In this document: positions 1 through 6,749 of the stretch, piece after piece
Layout: every line of letters begins with the position of its first letter
How positions within the stretch are numbered: position 1 is the first letter of the stretch
NCBI GenBank assembly: GCA_031253705.1
Contig: JAIRVW010000384.1
Coordinates: forward strand, 1 to 8,376
DNA from: Brucellaceae bacterium
Lineage (GTDB): Bacteria > Pseudomonadota > Alphaproteobacteria > Rhizobiales > Rhizobiaceae
Reading direction: 5' to 3'
DNA length: 8,376 bases
Program-made: the position numbers and the translations under genes
Notes under the pieces: model-generated
What the model was told of the DNA's origin: nothing
The model's database searches: none
The model's input: only the letters and a program-made list of their open reading frames with translations

Positions 1-317
1 CGCCGCTTGCTTTACCTGCGACAGGTGACAGTATCCGTAATGCCTTGATGCAAATGCCGGAAGCGGCCGAGTATCAACCCGCGCTGGAAACCCAGTCTTT
101 ACAATTATGCCTGACACTCGCGGGCAATGGCTATAGCACAATTATCCCTGCGGCGCTCGCAGACAATGTCAACTCCGCGAAACCCTTGTTACAGTATACT
201 TTGCCGGATGCGCCGCATTTTTATCTGACTGCGGGTACCAGCGGCACCCGCAATCTCAATGAGCCGGAGCATATTCTGCTCGCTTGTTTACGTAAGGCGT
301 TTCAGGCAGCCAACTGA
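1..317 (+). CDS. LysR-type transcriptional regulator, C-terminal fragment (5' end outside window)
   Basis: The frame is open from base 3 to the TGA at 315-317 and gives 104 residues. The N-terminal helix-turn-helix lies off the left edge. What remains resembles the end of a LysR substrate-binding domain: a segment like LETQSLQLCLTLAGNGYSTI followed by an IPAAL turn, matching the family pattern in which a hydrophobic helix leads to a glycine-rich 'G.G...lP' turn, then a short strand and a final helix. Such proteins are usually about 300 residues, so roughly a third is visible. The family binds DNA and responds to small-molecule ligands; the target and ligand cannot be read here. The gene converges on the acyl-CoA dehydrogenase gene and overlaps its end by 16 bp. 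LysR regulators more often control divergent genes, so its target may lie to the left of the window. The family call is fairly safe; the specific role is unknown. Confidence 0.7.
   Translation, partial: PLALPATGDSIRNALMQMPEAAEYQPALETQSLQLCLTLAGNGYSTIIPAALADNVNSAKPLLQYTLPDAPHFYLTAGTSGTRNLNEPEHILLACLRKAFQAAN
231..251. repeat. imperfect inverted repeat inside the LysR gene end
   Basis: GCGGGTACC at 231-239 and GGCACCCGC at 243-251 can pair over 9 positions with one mismatch and a 3-base loop. It lies about 50 bases beyond the stop of the last minus-strand gene, so it could help end the biotin-side transcript. No T-run follows on either strand, so a standard rho-independent terminator is not supported. 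It may simply be coding sequence. Confidence 0.25.
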
Positions 318-1390
318 CGATAGGCCGCCATATAGGCTTCTGCCTGACCGAAACTATGTTCATTCACCAGCAGGCGCTTGACCAGCGGGGAAATCGCGCA
401 TTCTTCAGTCATGCCAATACCGCCGTGAAGCTGAACGGCTTCCTGCGCGATATGACGGGCTGACCACAATGTCTGCACCCATGCGGCAAGGGTCAGAGCA
501 CGGGCATCTTCCGCACCATTATCCTGCGCTTCCGCCGCGGCTTCCACCAAAGCTTTGGCCTCATCCAGCGCCACGGACATATCCACGAGACGGAACTGAA
601 TGGTCTGGAAGGAACCCAGCGCTTTGCCGAATTGCTTGCGCATCCGCATATAATCCAGCGTTTGACGGTAAAGATTATCCATCGCGCCAAGACTATCTGC
701 GGCAACCGCAATCAGAATATCTGCGACACAAGCCTCAATTCGTTGCTGTGCATCAGCACCTGATAGCAGCACCTGAATATTCGCCGGTGCAATATCTGCC
801 GTGATTTCACACATCATCCGGCCGTCAATCATTGATAATTGACGGAACTGCGCCTTTTCCGGAGAAACCAGACACAAAGCAACGCCACCACCTTGTTGCA
901 CCAGACATAGAAGCTTGTCCGGTTCCCGCGCACCCAAGACCTGTTGCTTGTTGAATGCCAGGCCATTGCCGGTCAGTTCCGGCAGGTTAGCAGACTTGAT
1001 GCCCTGCGCAGCTGTTGCCAGTTGACCGGCAATGCCTAAGCGCATCTCGCTTGCAAGAAAACTTTCCAGCAATGGCGCAACATCCGGATTGCTCTTCTGT
1101 GCTTCACATAACAAGCTTGCTGTGAGAGCCGCACCGCAGGCAAAATCCACCGGCAAGGCAACGCTTCCCAGAGCTTGTGCCACCGCTGCCAGACCTTCTG
1201 CTCCCAGCTCCGCACCACCAGATGCTTCCGGCAGCGCAAGACCAATCAGCCCCATTTCCGCAATCTGCGGCCACAGATCGAGATCAGTCTGCGGCAAACC
1301 GTTTTCCGGAGTGTGATCGGCAGCAAAGCGGCTCACAAAATCCGTCAGCATCCGTAATTCGTCTGCTTTTTCTTCACATGTTTTCTGCAT
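302..1390 (-). CDS. acyl-CoA dehydrogenase family protein, small (non-catalytic, FAD-contacting) subunit type
   Basis: This 362-residue protein has the acyl-CoA dehydrogenase fold: helical N-terminal domain (about 1-110), a reduced middle domain (about 115-210) and the C-terminal helical domain (about 215-362). R251-G255 (RKQFG) and residues 320-330 (QLHGGIGMTEE) match the motifs that contact FAD across the subunit interface. The usual middle-domain loop 'SEPGAGSD' is absent, and no glutamate is found at either known catalytic position: the region after the HGG motif reads RLLVNEHSFG instead of a 'YEGT' signature. It is probably the partner of the larger dehydrogenase encoded just upstream, as in the PimD half of PimCD or the split steroid dehydrogenases of actinobacteria. 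The ATG at 1390 was chosen because GAGGAG lies 7 bases before it. A GTG at 1405 that overlaps the upstream stop (GTGA) has no good ribosome site. This is the last gene of the minus-strand run. Substrate unknown. Confidence 0.85.
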   Translation of the reverse strand: MQKTCEEKADELRMLTDFVSRFAADHTPENGLPQTDLDLWPQIAEMGLIGLALPEASGGAELGAEGLAAVAQALGSVALPVDFACGAALTASLLCEAQKSNPDVAPLLESFLASEMRLGIAGQLATAAQGIKSANLPELTGNGLAFNKQQVLGAREPDKLLCLVQQGGGVALCLVSPEKAQFRQLSMIDGRMMCEITADIAPANIQVLLSGADAQQRIEACVADILIAVAADSLGAMDNLYRQTLDYMRMRKQFGKALGSFQTIQFRLVDMSVALDEAKALVEAAAEAQDNGAEDARALTLAAWVQTLWSARHIAQEAVQLHGGIGMTEECAISPLVKRLLVNEHSFGQAEAYMAAYRQLAA

Positions 1391-1397
1391 ATCCGCT

Positions 1398-1403
1398 CTC
1401 CTC
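1398..1403 (-). promoter_or_regulatory. ribosome binding site deciding the start of the small dehydrogenase subunit
   Basis: On the minus strand this reads GAGGAG, 7 bases before the ATG at 1390-1388. It overlaps the TGA stop of the upstream dehydrogenase gene (1404-1402). This arrangement favours the ATG over the GTG at 1405 and suggests that ribosomes finishing the large subunit reinitiate on the small one. Confidence 0.7.
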
Positions 1404-2577
1404 ACCTTAAACCCAGAACCTGCTTGGCAAGGATCATGCGCTGAATTTCATTTGACCCGCCCCAGATCGTCAGCTTACGCAAATTGAGCCATGCAGCAGC
1501 CGCACCGGCAGCCGCCGGATTTTCCGCATCCGCCTCACCATCAAGGAATTCTTCGCTGTAAGGCAGCACCTGCGCACCAAAAATATCCAGCCGTAATTGC
1601 GCCAATGCCTGTGCAATTTCTGTACCGCGGATTTTAAGCTTCGAGGCTTCGGGGCCCGGATTTTCACCCGCTTCACTCTGCGACAGGAGTTTCAGTTCCA
1701 TATGCTCCAGCGCCAGACGCTGGATTTCAATCCGCGTCATGCGATCCTGCAACAGCGGATCATTCGCTACACCAAGGCGTGCGGCATCTTCTTTCAATTC
1801 ACCGAGAATACGCTTGGAACGCGCAGCACCGGACATGGAAAAGCGCTCATATTCGAGCAGATATTTGCCATAGCCCCAGCCTTCGCCCTCAGTACCGATC
1901 AGGTTTTCAACCGGCACACGCACATCATTGAAAAACACCTCGTTAAACTCGGCTTCTCCATCCAGTGTACGGATCGGGCGAACTGTAATACCGGGAGTGC
2001 GCATATCAATCAGCAGGAAGGAAATGCCCTGCTGCGGACGTTCGCCTTTGTGCGTCCGTACCAGACAGAAAATCCAGTCTGCCCACTGCGCCCATGTCGT
2101 CCAGATTTTCTGACCATTGACCACATAATGATCACCGTCACGCACGGCTGAAGTTGTCAGCGAAGCCAGATCAGAACCTGCCCCCGGCTCGGAATAGCCC
2201 TGACACCAGAATGTCCGGTTCTCGCGGATATCCGGCAGAAAGCGTGCCCGCTGTTCCTCATTCCCAAAGGAGTGAATAACAGGCCCTGCCATAGCAATGC
2301 CGAACTGACACGGATGCGGTGCACAAATCGCACCATATTCCTGCTCAAACAAATAGCGCTGTACCGGTGTCAGACCGGCGCCGCCCATCTCTTTACTCCA
2401 GCCGATTGCATACCAGTTGCGCGCTGCCAGCACTTCCTGCCAGCCGGTCAGATCTTCCTTAGTCAGGCGAATATTGTGTCTGACTTTATAGGCCAGCGCT
2501 TCCGGCAGATGGGCACGCAAATAAGCGCGTGCATCCGCTGCGAATGCGCGATCGGCATCCGTAATCTGTAGTCCCAT
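1402..2577 (-). CDS. acyl-CoA dehydrogenase, large (catalytic) subunit type; PimC-like
   Basis: This 391-residue protein is full length for the family. The N-terminal helical domain covers about 1-120. The middle beta domain carries YSEPGAGSD at 128-136 (FAD/substrate loop) and NGQKIWTTWA at 154-163. The C-terminal helical domain ends with WGGSNEIQR at 372-380. At the position where medium-chain enzymes have the catalytic glutamate (YEGT) this protein has glycine. A glutamate at 244, in LLEYERF, lies where isovaleryl- and long-chain-type enzymes keep their base, so E244 is the likely catalytic residue. It lacks the 'R.QFG' FAD motif, which the downstream small subunit has, so the two probably form one heteromeric FAD enzyme that alpha,beta-dehydrogenates an acyl-CoA and passes electrons to ETF. 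From memory it resembles the large subunit of pimeloyl-CoA dehydrogenase, but the substrate is not readable from sequence. GGAG sits 7 bases before the ATG. The gene follows the CoA-transferase gene by 33 bp. Confidence 0.9.
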   Translation of the reverse strand: MGLQITDADRAFAADARAYLRAHLPEALAYKVRHNIRLTKEDLTGWQEVLAARNWYAIGWSKEMGGAGLTPVQRYLFEQEYGAICAPHPCQFGIAMAGPVIHSFGNEEQRARFLPDIRENRTFWCQGYSEPGAGSDLASLTTSAVRDGDHYVVNGQKIWTTWAQWADWIFCLVRTHKGERPQQGISFLLIDMRTPGITVRPIRTLDGEAEFNEVFFNDVRVPVENLIGTEGEGWGYGKYLLEYERFSMSGAARSKRILGELKEDAARLGVANDPLLQDRMTRIEIQRLALEHMELKLLSQSEAGENPGPEASKLKIRGTEIAQALAQLRLDIFGAQVLPYSEEFLDGEADAENPAAAGAAAAWLNLRKLTIWGGSNEIQRMILAKQVLGLR

Positions 2578-2610
2578 TCCCTTACTCCGTCCCTTAAATC
2601 ACAAGGATGA

Positions 2611-3804
2611 TCAGACGATACCGGCGCTTGTCAGCGCGCTGATCTGTGTCTCATCCATATTCAGAAATTCCCGCAGAATATCTGCGCCGTCAGCGCCCAG
2701 TTCCGGTGCTTGGCGGATGTCACCGCGCGGCAAGCCGTCGAAATGCACCGGCTGTTCCGGCACCAGCAGCTTGCCCAATTGCGGGTGTTCAACTTCATGC
2801 AATAACTGGCGATGCTGCGCATGGGCGCTTTGTGCGGCCTCATCCACCGCCCAGATTTCTGACACCGGCAAACCGGCCTTGCCGAGCTTCTCCACCACTT
2901 CGGCGGCAGTGTAGTGCCGCGACCAGTCTTCGATCTCAGCCTGCAGAGCATCACGGTTCTGACTGCGCAACTGATCGGAGGCAAAGCGCGGATCTTCCGC
3001 CAGATGCGGCTTGCCCAGCGCCTCTGCAAGACGGGCAAACAGCGCCTTATTGGCCACGGCGAGAATGAAAGGCGCATCCGATGCAGCAAAAGCACCAAAC
3101 GGTGCAGACAGCGGATGCTGATTGCCGAAGCGCGCAGGCCGGTTGCCGCTGCCCTGCCATCCAGCGAGAACCGTCGGCAGCAGACTGAACAGCGCATCGA
3201 ACATAGCCACATCAATCCGTGCGCCCTGCCCAGTGACCGAGCGACGATAAAGGACAGCAGAAATCGCCTGCGCGGCATAAATGCCGGAAACAATATCACC
3301 GATGGAGTCGCCAACGAGCGTCGGTGCACCCGATGCCTCGCCGGTCACACTCATCATGCCGGACAGCGCCTGCGCCACCACATCATAACTCGGCATAGCG
3401 GCCATCGGCCCCTGCTGACCAAAGCCGGAAACAGAGCAATAGACCAGATCAGGTTTCAGCGCCTGCAACTGTTCTGCACCAATCCCCAAACGGTCTGCCA
3501 CACCCGGGCGAAAATTTTCCAGCACCACATCGGCTTTCAGCGCCAGTTCCTGTGCGATCTTCACAGCTTCCGGCTGACGCAGGTCGAGTTTCAGGCTGCG
3601 TTTATTGCGGTTAAACAGCTGAAAATTGATGCTCTGATTGTTACGCACCGCGCCCATATAGCGCTGATCGTCGCCCTGCGGCGGCTCAACCTTAATGATC
3701 TGTGCGCCCTGATCCGCCAGAATGGCAGAGCAAAACGGCCCTGCCAAAACGCGGGAAAAATCCAGCACCGTAATACCCGCAAAAGGCTTCTGCTGCTTCA
3801 CCAT
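2611..3804 (-). CDS. class III (CaiB/BaiF) CoA-transferase; candidate succinyl-CoA:glutarate CoA-transferase
   Basis: The protein has 397 residues, a normal length for the family. The N-terminus carries the typical pattern LDFSRVLAGPF (14-24), then LADQGAQIIKVE (29-40), NRNKRS (65-70), and a segment from D166 to G174 whose D170 aligns with the catalytic aspartate of formyl-CoA and carnitine CoA-transferases. These enzymes swap CoA between acids through an aspartyl-CoA anhydride. By recollection, several stretches, including the RVLAGPF start and the closing SAG(I/V)V, resemble human SUGCT, which makes glutaryl-CoA from glutarate and succinyl-CoA. An Agrobacterium CaiB doing the same reaction is needed for biotin synthesis. 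Its place directly after bioZ, which uses glutaryl-CoA, fits that job; the substrate remains an inference. The ATG at 3804 is preferred because GGAGGA lies 6 bases upstream. A TTG at 3873 would add a 23-residue tail with no family match. The gene is 91 bp after bioZ and 33 bp before the dehydrogenase gene. Confidence 0.9.
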   Translation of the reverse strand: MVKQQKPFAGITVLDFSRVLAGPFCSAILADQGAQIIKVEPPQGDDQRYMGAVRNNQSINFQLFNRNKRSLKLDLRQPEAVKIAQELALKADVVLENFRPGVADRLGIGAEQLQALKPDLVYCSVSGFGQQGPMAAMPSYDVVAQALSGMMSVTGEASGAPTLVGDSIGDIVSGIYAAQAISAVLYRRSVTGQGARIDVAMFDALFSLLPTVLAGWQGSGNRPARFGNQHPLSAPFGAFAASDAPFILAVANKALFARLAEALGKPHLAEDPRFASDQLRSQNRDALQAEIEDWSRHYTAAEVVEKLGKAGLPVSEIWAVDEAAQSAHAQHRQLLHEVEHPQLGKLLVPEQPVHFDGLPRGDIRQAPELGADGADILREFLNMDETQISALTSAGIV

Positions 3805-3810
3805 TCCAAT

Positions 3811-3816
3811 TCCTCC
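3811..3816 (-). promoter_or_regulatory. strong ribosome binding site deciding the CoA-transferase start
   Basis: On the minus strand this reads GGAGGA, 6 bases before the ATG at 3804-3802. It is among the best Shine-Dalgarno matches in the window. It suits a gene that cannot rely on coupled translation, because the preceding bioZ stop lies 91 bp away. Confidence 0.75.
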
Positions 3817-3895
3817 ATACCGGAGACAAGAATAAGAAACCGCGCCATGCCTTGTGAAATAGTGATACGGCAATCAGGCTATAAAATTTACCGAA

Positions 3896-4846
3896 TTATC
3901 CCGTGTAATTGAGCAGTGCCGCACCACCTGTCAGGCCTGCGCCTGCGGCTGTCAGCAGGATCAAATCACCCTTACGATAAGCACTCTGCCCCAGAGACAG
4001 GCTGAGCGGAATAGTCGCTGCCGATGAGTTGCCATAATCCCTGATCGTGCGGGCAGTCACCGCATTGCTCAATTGTAACTGTTCGCCCACCGCATCAAAA
4101 ATCCGTGCATTGGCCTGATGCGGCACAAAATGACCAATCGCGGCTGGTTCAACATCTGCCTGTTGAAAAACTGTTTTGCCGCATTCCGCCATGGTCTTCA
4201 CCGCTTGCGCAAACATGCTACGGCCATCGCGCATGGTCATCAATGTTTCACCTGCCGGAATGCCGATCAGATCATAATGACTGCCATCACTGGTGAGTGT
4301 GGAACTGACCAGACTGCACAGCCCGTCTCGGGAGGGTGCCAGCACAACAGCCCCCGCCGCATCGCCAAACATCACGGCAGATGCCCGCTCCTGCCGGTTG
4401 ATACGACGTGAGAGAATATTCGCCGCAACAATCAACACAGCCTTTCCATGTATACGCACCAATGCATCCCCCATCACCAGCGCATAGAGAAAACCGGAAC
4501 AGGCACCGGCAAGATCAACCGCACCTGCACCTGACAGCCCTAATTTATGTGCCAGCAAAGGTGCGGAAGGCGGCAAAAGATGATCCGGCGTTGAGGTTGC
4601 CAGCAGCACCATGCCGATTTCAGATTGAGCTATACCAGCATTTGCCAGCGCCATGCGTCCGGCCTCAGCTGCAAGCTCCGTCAGTGTCTCACCATCCTCA
4701 ACCCAATATCGGCTGCGGATGCCGGTGCGGCGTTCAATCCAACCGCTCTCAAGTCCAAGCCCGGCTTCAATCTCTGCGTTGAACACCTGACGCTTCGGCA
4801 CAGCATGACCAAAACCGATAATAGATGACGGATAAGAGCCGCTCAT
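3896..4846 (-). CDS. bioZ: BioZ, FabH-like 3-ketoacyl-ACP synthase III of biotin synthesis
   Basis: This 316-residue thiolase-fold protein has the full KAS III catalytic triad: C116 in DLAGACSG, H243 in VPHQAN and N273 in YGNSSA. The N-terminal pattern from GFGHAVP to [11 protein letters not shown] (residues 11-46) is typical of FabH-like enzymes, and [10 protein letters not shown] at 160-169 is the usual core strand. Its place directly after bioA in the order bioB-F-D-A-Z identifies it as BioZ rather than housekeeping FabH. In Agrobacterium, BioZ condenses glutaryl-CoA with malonyl-ACP to give a 3-keto dicarboxylyl-ACP, which the fatty acid cycle reduces to pimeloyl-ACP, the substrate of BioF. 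It is cytoplasmic. The start ATG overlaps the bioA stop (ATGA) and has only a weak ribosome site, so its translation is probably coupled to bioA. The FabH-family assignment is near certain; the BioZ role rests on the operon. Confidence 0.93.
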   Translation of the reverse strand: MSGSYPSSIIGFGHAVPKRQVFNAEIEAGLGLESGWIERRTGIRSRYWVEDGETLTELAAEAGRMALANAGIAQSEIGMVLLATSTPDHLLPPSAPLLAHKLGLSGAGAVDLAGACSGFLYALVMGDALVRIHGKAVLIVAANILSRRINRQERASAVMFGDAAGAVVLAPSRDGLCSLVSSTLTSDGSHYDLIGIPAGETLMTMRDGRSMFAQAVKTMAECGKTVFQQADVEPAAIGHFVPHQANARIFDAVGEQLQLSNAVTARTIRDYGNSSAATIPLSLSLGQSAYRKGDLILLTAAGAGLTGGAALLNYTG

Positions 4847-6117
4847 AATTTGCCGCTTTGTAGCAGGTCCGCCGCCTCATCAATCAACTGATAGCTGCGC
4901 TGCAATTCCTGCTCGGTAACACAATAGGGCGGCATCAGATACAGCACATTGCCAAGTGGCCGGAGCAGCACATCATGCGCACGGAAAAACGCTTTCAGCC
5001 GCCAAGCCACATTCGAGAGATAACCGCTACTTTGCGATTTAACATCCAGAGCCGTGATGGCTCCGCATTGCCGGACATTCTCAAAACGCGGGTCATTTTT
5101 GAAACGCGCCAGTTCACGGCTCTGCATGGCCTGCAAATTTTGTACGCGTTGCAAAACCGGCTCATCACGCCAGATTTGCAAATTAGCCAAACCAGCTGCA
5201 CAGGCAATCGGGTTCGCCGTATAGGAGCTTGAATGATAAAAAGTGCGGCTGCGATCGGTTGAGAGATGTGCTTCAAATATTTCCGGTACACACAGCGTCA
5301 CTGCCAAAGGCAATGCCCCGCCAGTAATGCCTTTGGAAAGACACAGAATATCCGGCGTGATACCAGCCTGCTCGCTCGCGAATAAAGTGCCGGTGCGTCC
5401 CCAGCCGGTCATGACTTCATCGCAGATCAGCAAAACACCATGCGCCTCTGCAATGGCTTTCAACTGTCGCACAACAAAAGCCGGATAGATTTTCATGCCG
5501 CCTGCGCCAAGCACCAGCGGCTCGACAATTAATGCTGCCAGTTGCCCGCCACGGCACAACCGCTCAAATGCATCCAGTGTTTCCTGTTCACGCCCCTCAG
5601 ATGGAAACGGAATGGTCGCCACATCATAAAGCAGTGCACCATAGGCCGCATTGAACACGCCGCGCTCACCGGCAGACATGGTGCCGATTGTGTCGCCGTG
5701 ATAACTACCCGCCATCACCGCAATTTTGGAGCGTGGTTCACCGCGATTATGGAAATAGCCCAGCGCCATTTTCAGCGCCACTTCCACGCAAGTTGAGCCA
5801 CTGTCGGAGTAAAACACATGAGACAGACCATGCGGCACAATACGGATCAGCTCCCGTGCCAGTTGCTCTGCCGGTTCATGGCTATATTCCGCAAAAATGA
5901 TCTGGTCATATTGTTCTGTTGCTTCACGAATTGCCTGCATAATCGGCGGCGTGCGGTGACCATGGGTAATTACCCACCAGGACGAGATCAGATCCAGAAC
6001 TTTGCGCCCGTCCTCATCGATCAGATAAGCGCCTTCGGTACGGGCAATCTTTTTCGTAACACGTTCCAGCAGATGCTGGGTAAACGGATGCCAGACCGGC
6101 GATGAAGAATAGCTCAT
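4843..6117 (-). CDS. bioA: BioA, 7,8-diaminopelargonic acid synthase (DAPA aminotransferase)
   Basis: This 424-residue class III PLP aminotransferase converts 8-amino-7-oxononanoate (KAPA) to 7,8-diaminopelargonate, usually with S-adenosylmethionine as amino donor. Visible signatures are WHPFTQ at 9-14 (the N-terminal substrate-site motif), SSWW at 45-48, DSGS at 105-108 (PLP phosphate), YHGD at 139-142, [12 protein letters not shown] at 232-243 with D233 contacting the PLP ring nitrogen, and SKGITGG with the Schiff-base lysine K262. The motif [11 protein letters not shown] near the end matches the usual BioA C-terminus. The residue equivalent to E. coli Tyr17 is phenylalanine (F12); the lysine-using B. 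subtilis enzyme also has Phe there as I recall, so the donor is not certain. The ATG overlaps the bioD stop (ATGA) with GGAGGT 5 bases upstream, inside bioD. The stop overlaps the bioZ start in the same way. Confidence 0.97.
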   Translation of the reverse strand: MSYSSSPVWHPFTQHLLERVTKKIARTEGAYLIDEDGRKVLDLISSWWVITHGHRTPPIMQAIREATEQYDQIIFAEYSHEPAEQLARELIRIVPHGLSHVFYSDSGSTCVEVALKMALGYFHNRGEPRSKIAVMAGSYHGDTIGTMSAGERGVFNAAYGALLYDVATIPFPSEGREQETLDAFERLCRGGQLAALIVEPLVLGAGGMKIYPAFVVRQLKAIAEAHGVLLICDEVMTGWGRTGTLFASEQAGITPDILCLSKGITGGALPLAVTLCVPEIFEAHLSTDRSRTFYHSSSYTANPIACAAGLANLQIWRDEPVLQRVQNLQAMQSRELARFKNDPRFENVRQCGAITALDVKSQSSGYLSNVAWRLKAFFRAHDVLLRPLGNVLYLMPPYCVTEQELQRSYQLIDEAADLLQSGKL

Positions 6118-6749
6118 CGGGCACCTCCGGCAAAATCATGCAGATTAAAATTCTCTGAAAACGCTTGCTTCAATGTCTGCGGGTTCAGATCATCCAAGGC
6201 CGGCAGGCGCCCAAGGCGACGTACATTGCCAAGCTCGCAAATGATCCCTTCACTGTCCTCATGCGCATGGCCTATAAAGGCCACGCCGAGCACCGGAATA
6301 TTGCGGCTGCGCAGTGCTTCCAATGACAGCAGACTATGATTGATTGTGCCAAGCTGCGTGCGGGCACAGAGAATAACCGGCAGCTGCCAGCGGGTGAAAG
6401 TATCAAGGTAAGTCTGGCTGCGTGTCAGTGGCACCATCAAGCCACCTGCACCTTCCACCACCAACGGCCGGTCGCAGTGCGGAATATTCAGAGCTATGGG
6501 TTCGATTTCCACCCCCTCCGCCTCAGCGGAAAGATGCGGTGAAGCAGGTAATTGCAAACGCCATTGCTCCGGCAGGACAGGACAATGCGGTGCCAGACGA
6601 CGCACAGTCTCGCTGTCGGTATCTTCCTCAAGACCGGATTGCACCGGTTTCCAATAGCTGCCTTGCAAAGCTTGCGTGAGCGCTGCGCTGAAGATGGTTT
6701 TGCCGATACCGGTATCAGTACCGCTGACAATAAATACGGGATTATTCAT
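6114..6749 (-). CDS. bioD: BioD, dethiobiotin synthetase
   Basis: This 211-residue ATP-dependent carboxylase closes the ureido ring of dethiobiotin from diaminopelargonate, CO2 and ATP. The P-loop is GTDTGIGKT at 10-18, followed by KPVQSG at 34-39 (K34 at the active site), PHLSAE at 71-76 and the EGAGG motif at 99-103 that helps bind Mg and substrate. All key elements of the family are present, and the length is close to the usual 220-230 residues. The ATG at 6749 places the P-loop at the normal distance from the N-terminus. A TTG at 6761 would add four residues (plain alternative, no better ribosome site). The ribosome site is weak and the start lies 8 bp inside the end of bioF, so coupled translation is likely. 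It ends by overlapping the bioA start. Confidence 0.96.
   Translation of the reverse strand: MNNPVFIVSGTDTGIGKTIFSAALTQALQGSYWKPVQSGLEEDTDSETVRRLAPHCPVLPEQWRLQLPASPHLSAEAEGVEIEPIALNIPHCDRPLVVEGAGGLMVPLTRSQTYLDTFTRWQLPVILCARTQLGTINHSLLSLEALRSRNIPVLGVAFIGHAHEDSEGIICELGNVRRLGRLPALDDLNPQTLKQAFSENFNLHDFAGGAR

Noticed and set aside
1391..1405. GTG start for the small dehydrogenase that overlaps the upstream stop as GTGA.
   Set aside because: The overlap looks attractive, but no Shine-Dalgarno precedes the GTG, while GAGGAG is ideally spaced before the ATG at 1390.
1597..2151. A 184-codon plus-strand frame opposite the large dehydrogenase subunit.
   Set aside because: Antisense shadow of a confident gene, with no recognisable protein motif.
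302..2577. Glutaryl-CoA dehydrogenase as the identity of one of the two dehydrogenases.
   Set aside because: It would fit the glutaryl-CoA theme, but that enzyme is a single-gene homotetramer with its catalytic Glu in the C-terminal position; the large protein has Gly there and the small one has no catalytic Glu.
2640..2655. A 16-base identical string (TGATCTGTGTCTCATC) at 2640-2655 and 6789-6804, in the 3' ends of the CoA-transferase gene and bioF.
   Set aside because: Both copies encode the same peptide DETQI in frame near a C-terminus; there is no extended repeat, no palindrome and no shared flank, so chance within coding constraint is the simpler reading.
3805..3873. Longer CoA-transferase start (TTG at 3873, adding 23 residues).
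   Set aside because: The extension matches nothing in the family, TTG has no good ribosome site, and the ATG at 3804 has GGAGGA at 6 bases.
2914..3912. A 332-codon open frame on the plus strand opposite the CoA-transferase gene.
   Set aside because: It lies fully antisense to a gene with clear family motifs, its translation has no recognisable domain and is rich in Arg/His/Gln as expected of an antisense shadow, and no ribosome site supports it.
3896..4846. Housekeeping FabH instead of BioZ.
   Set aside because: The catalytic triad alone cannot tell them apart, but the 4-bp overlap with bioA inside a bioBFDAZ order fits BioZ far better than a general fatty acid gene, which normally sits with plsX.
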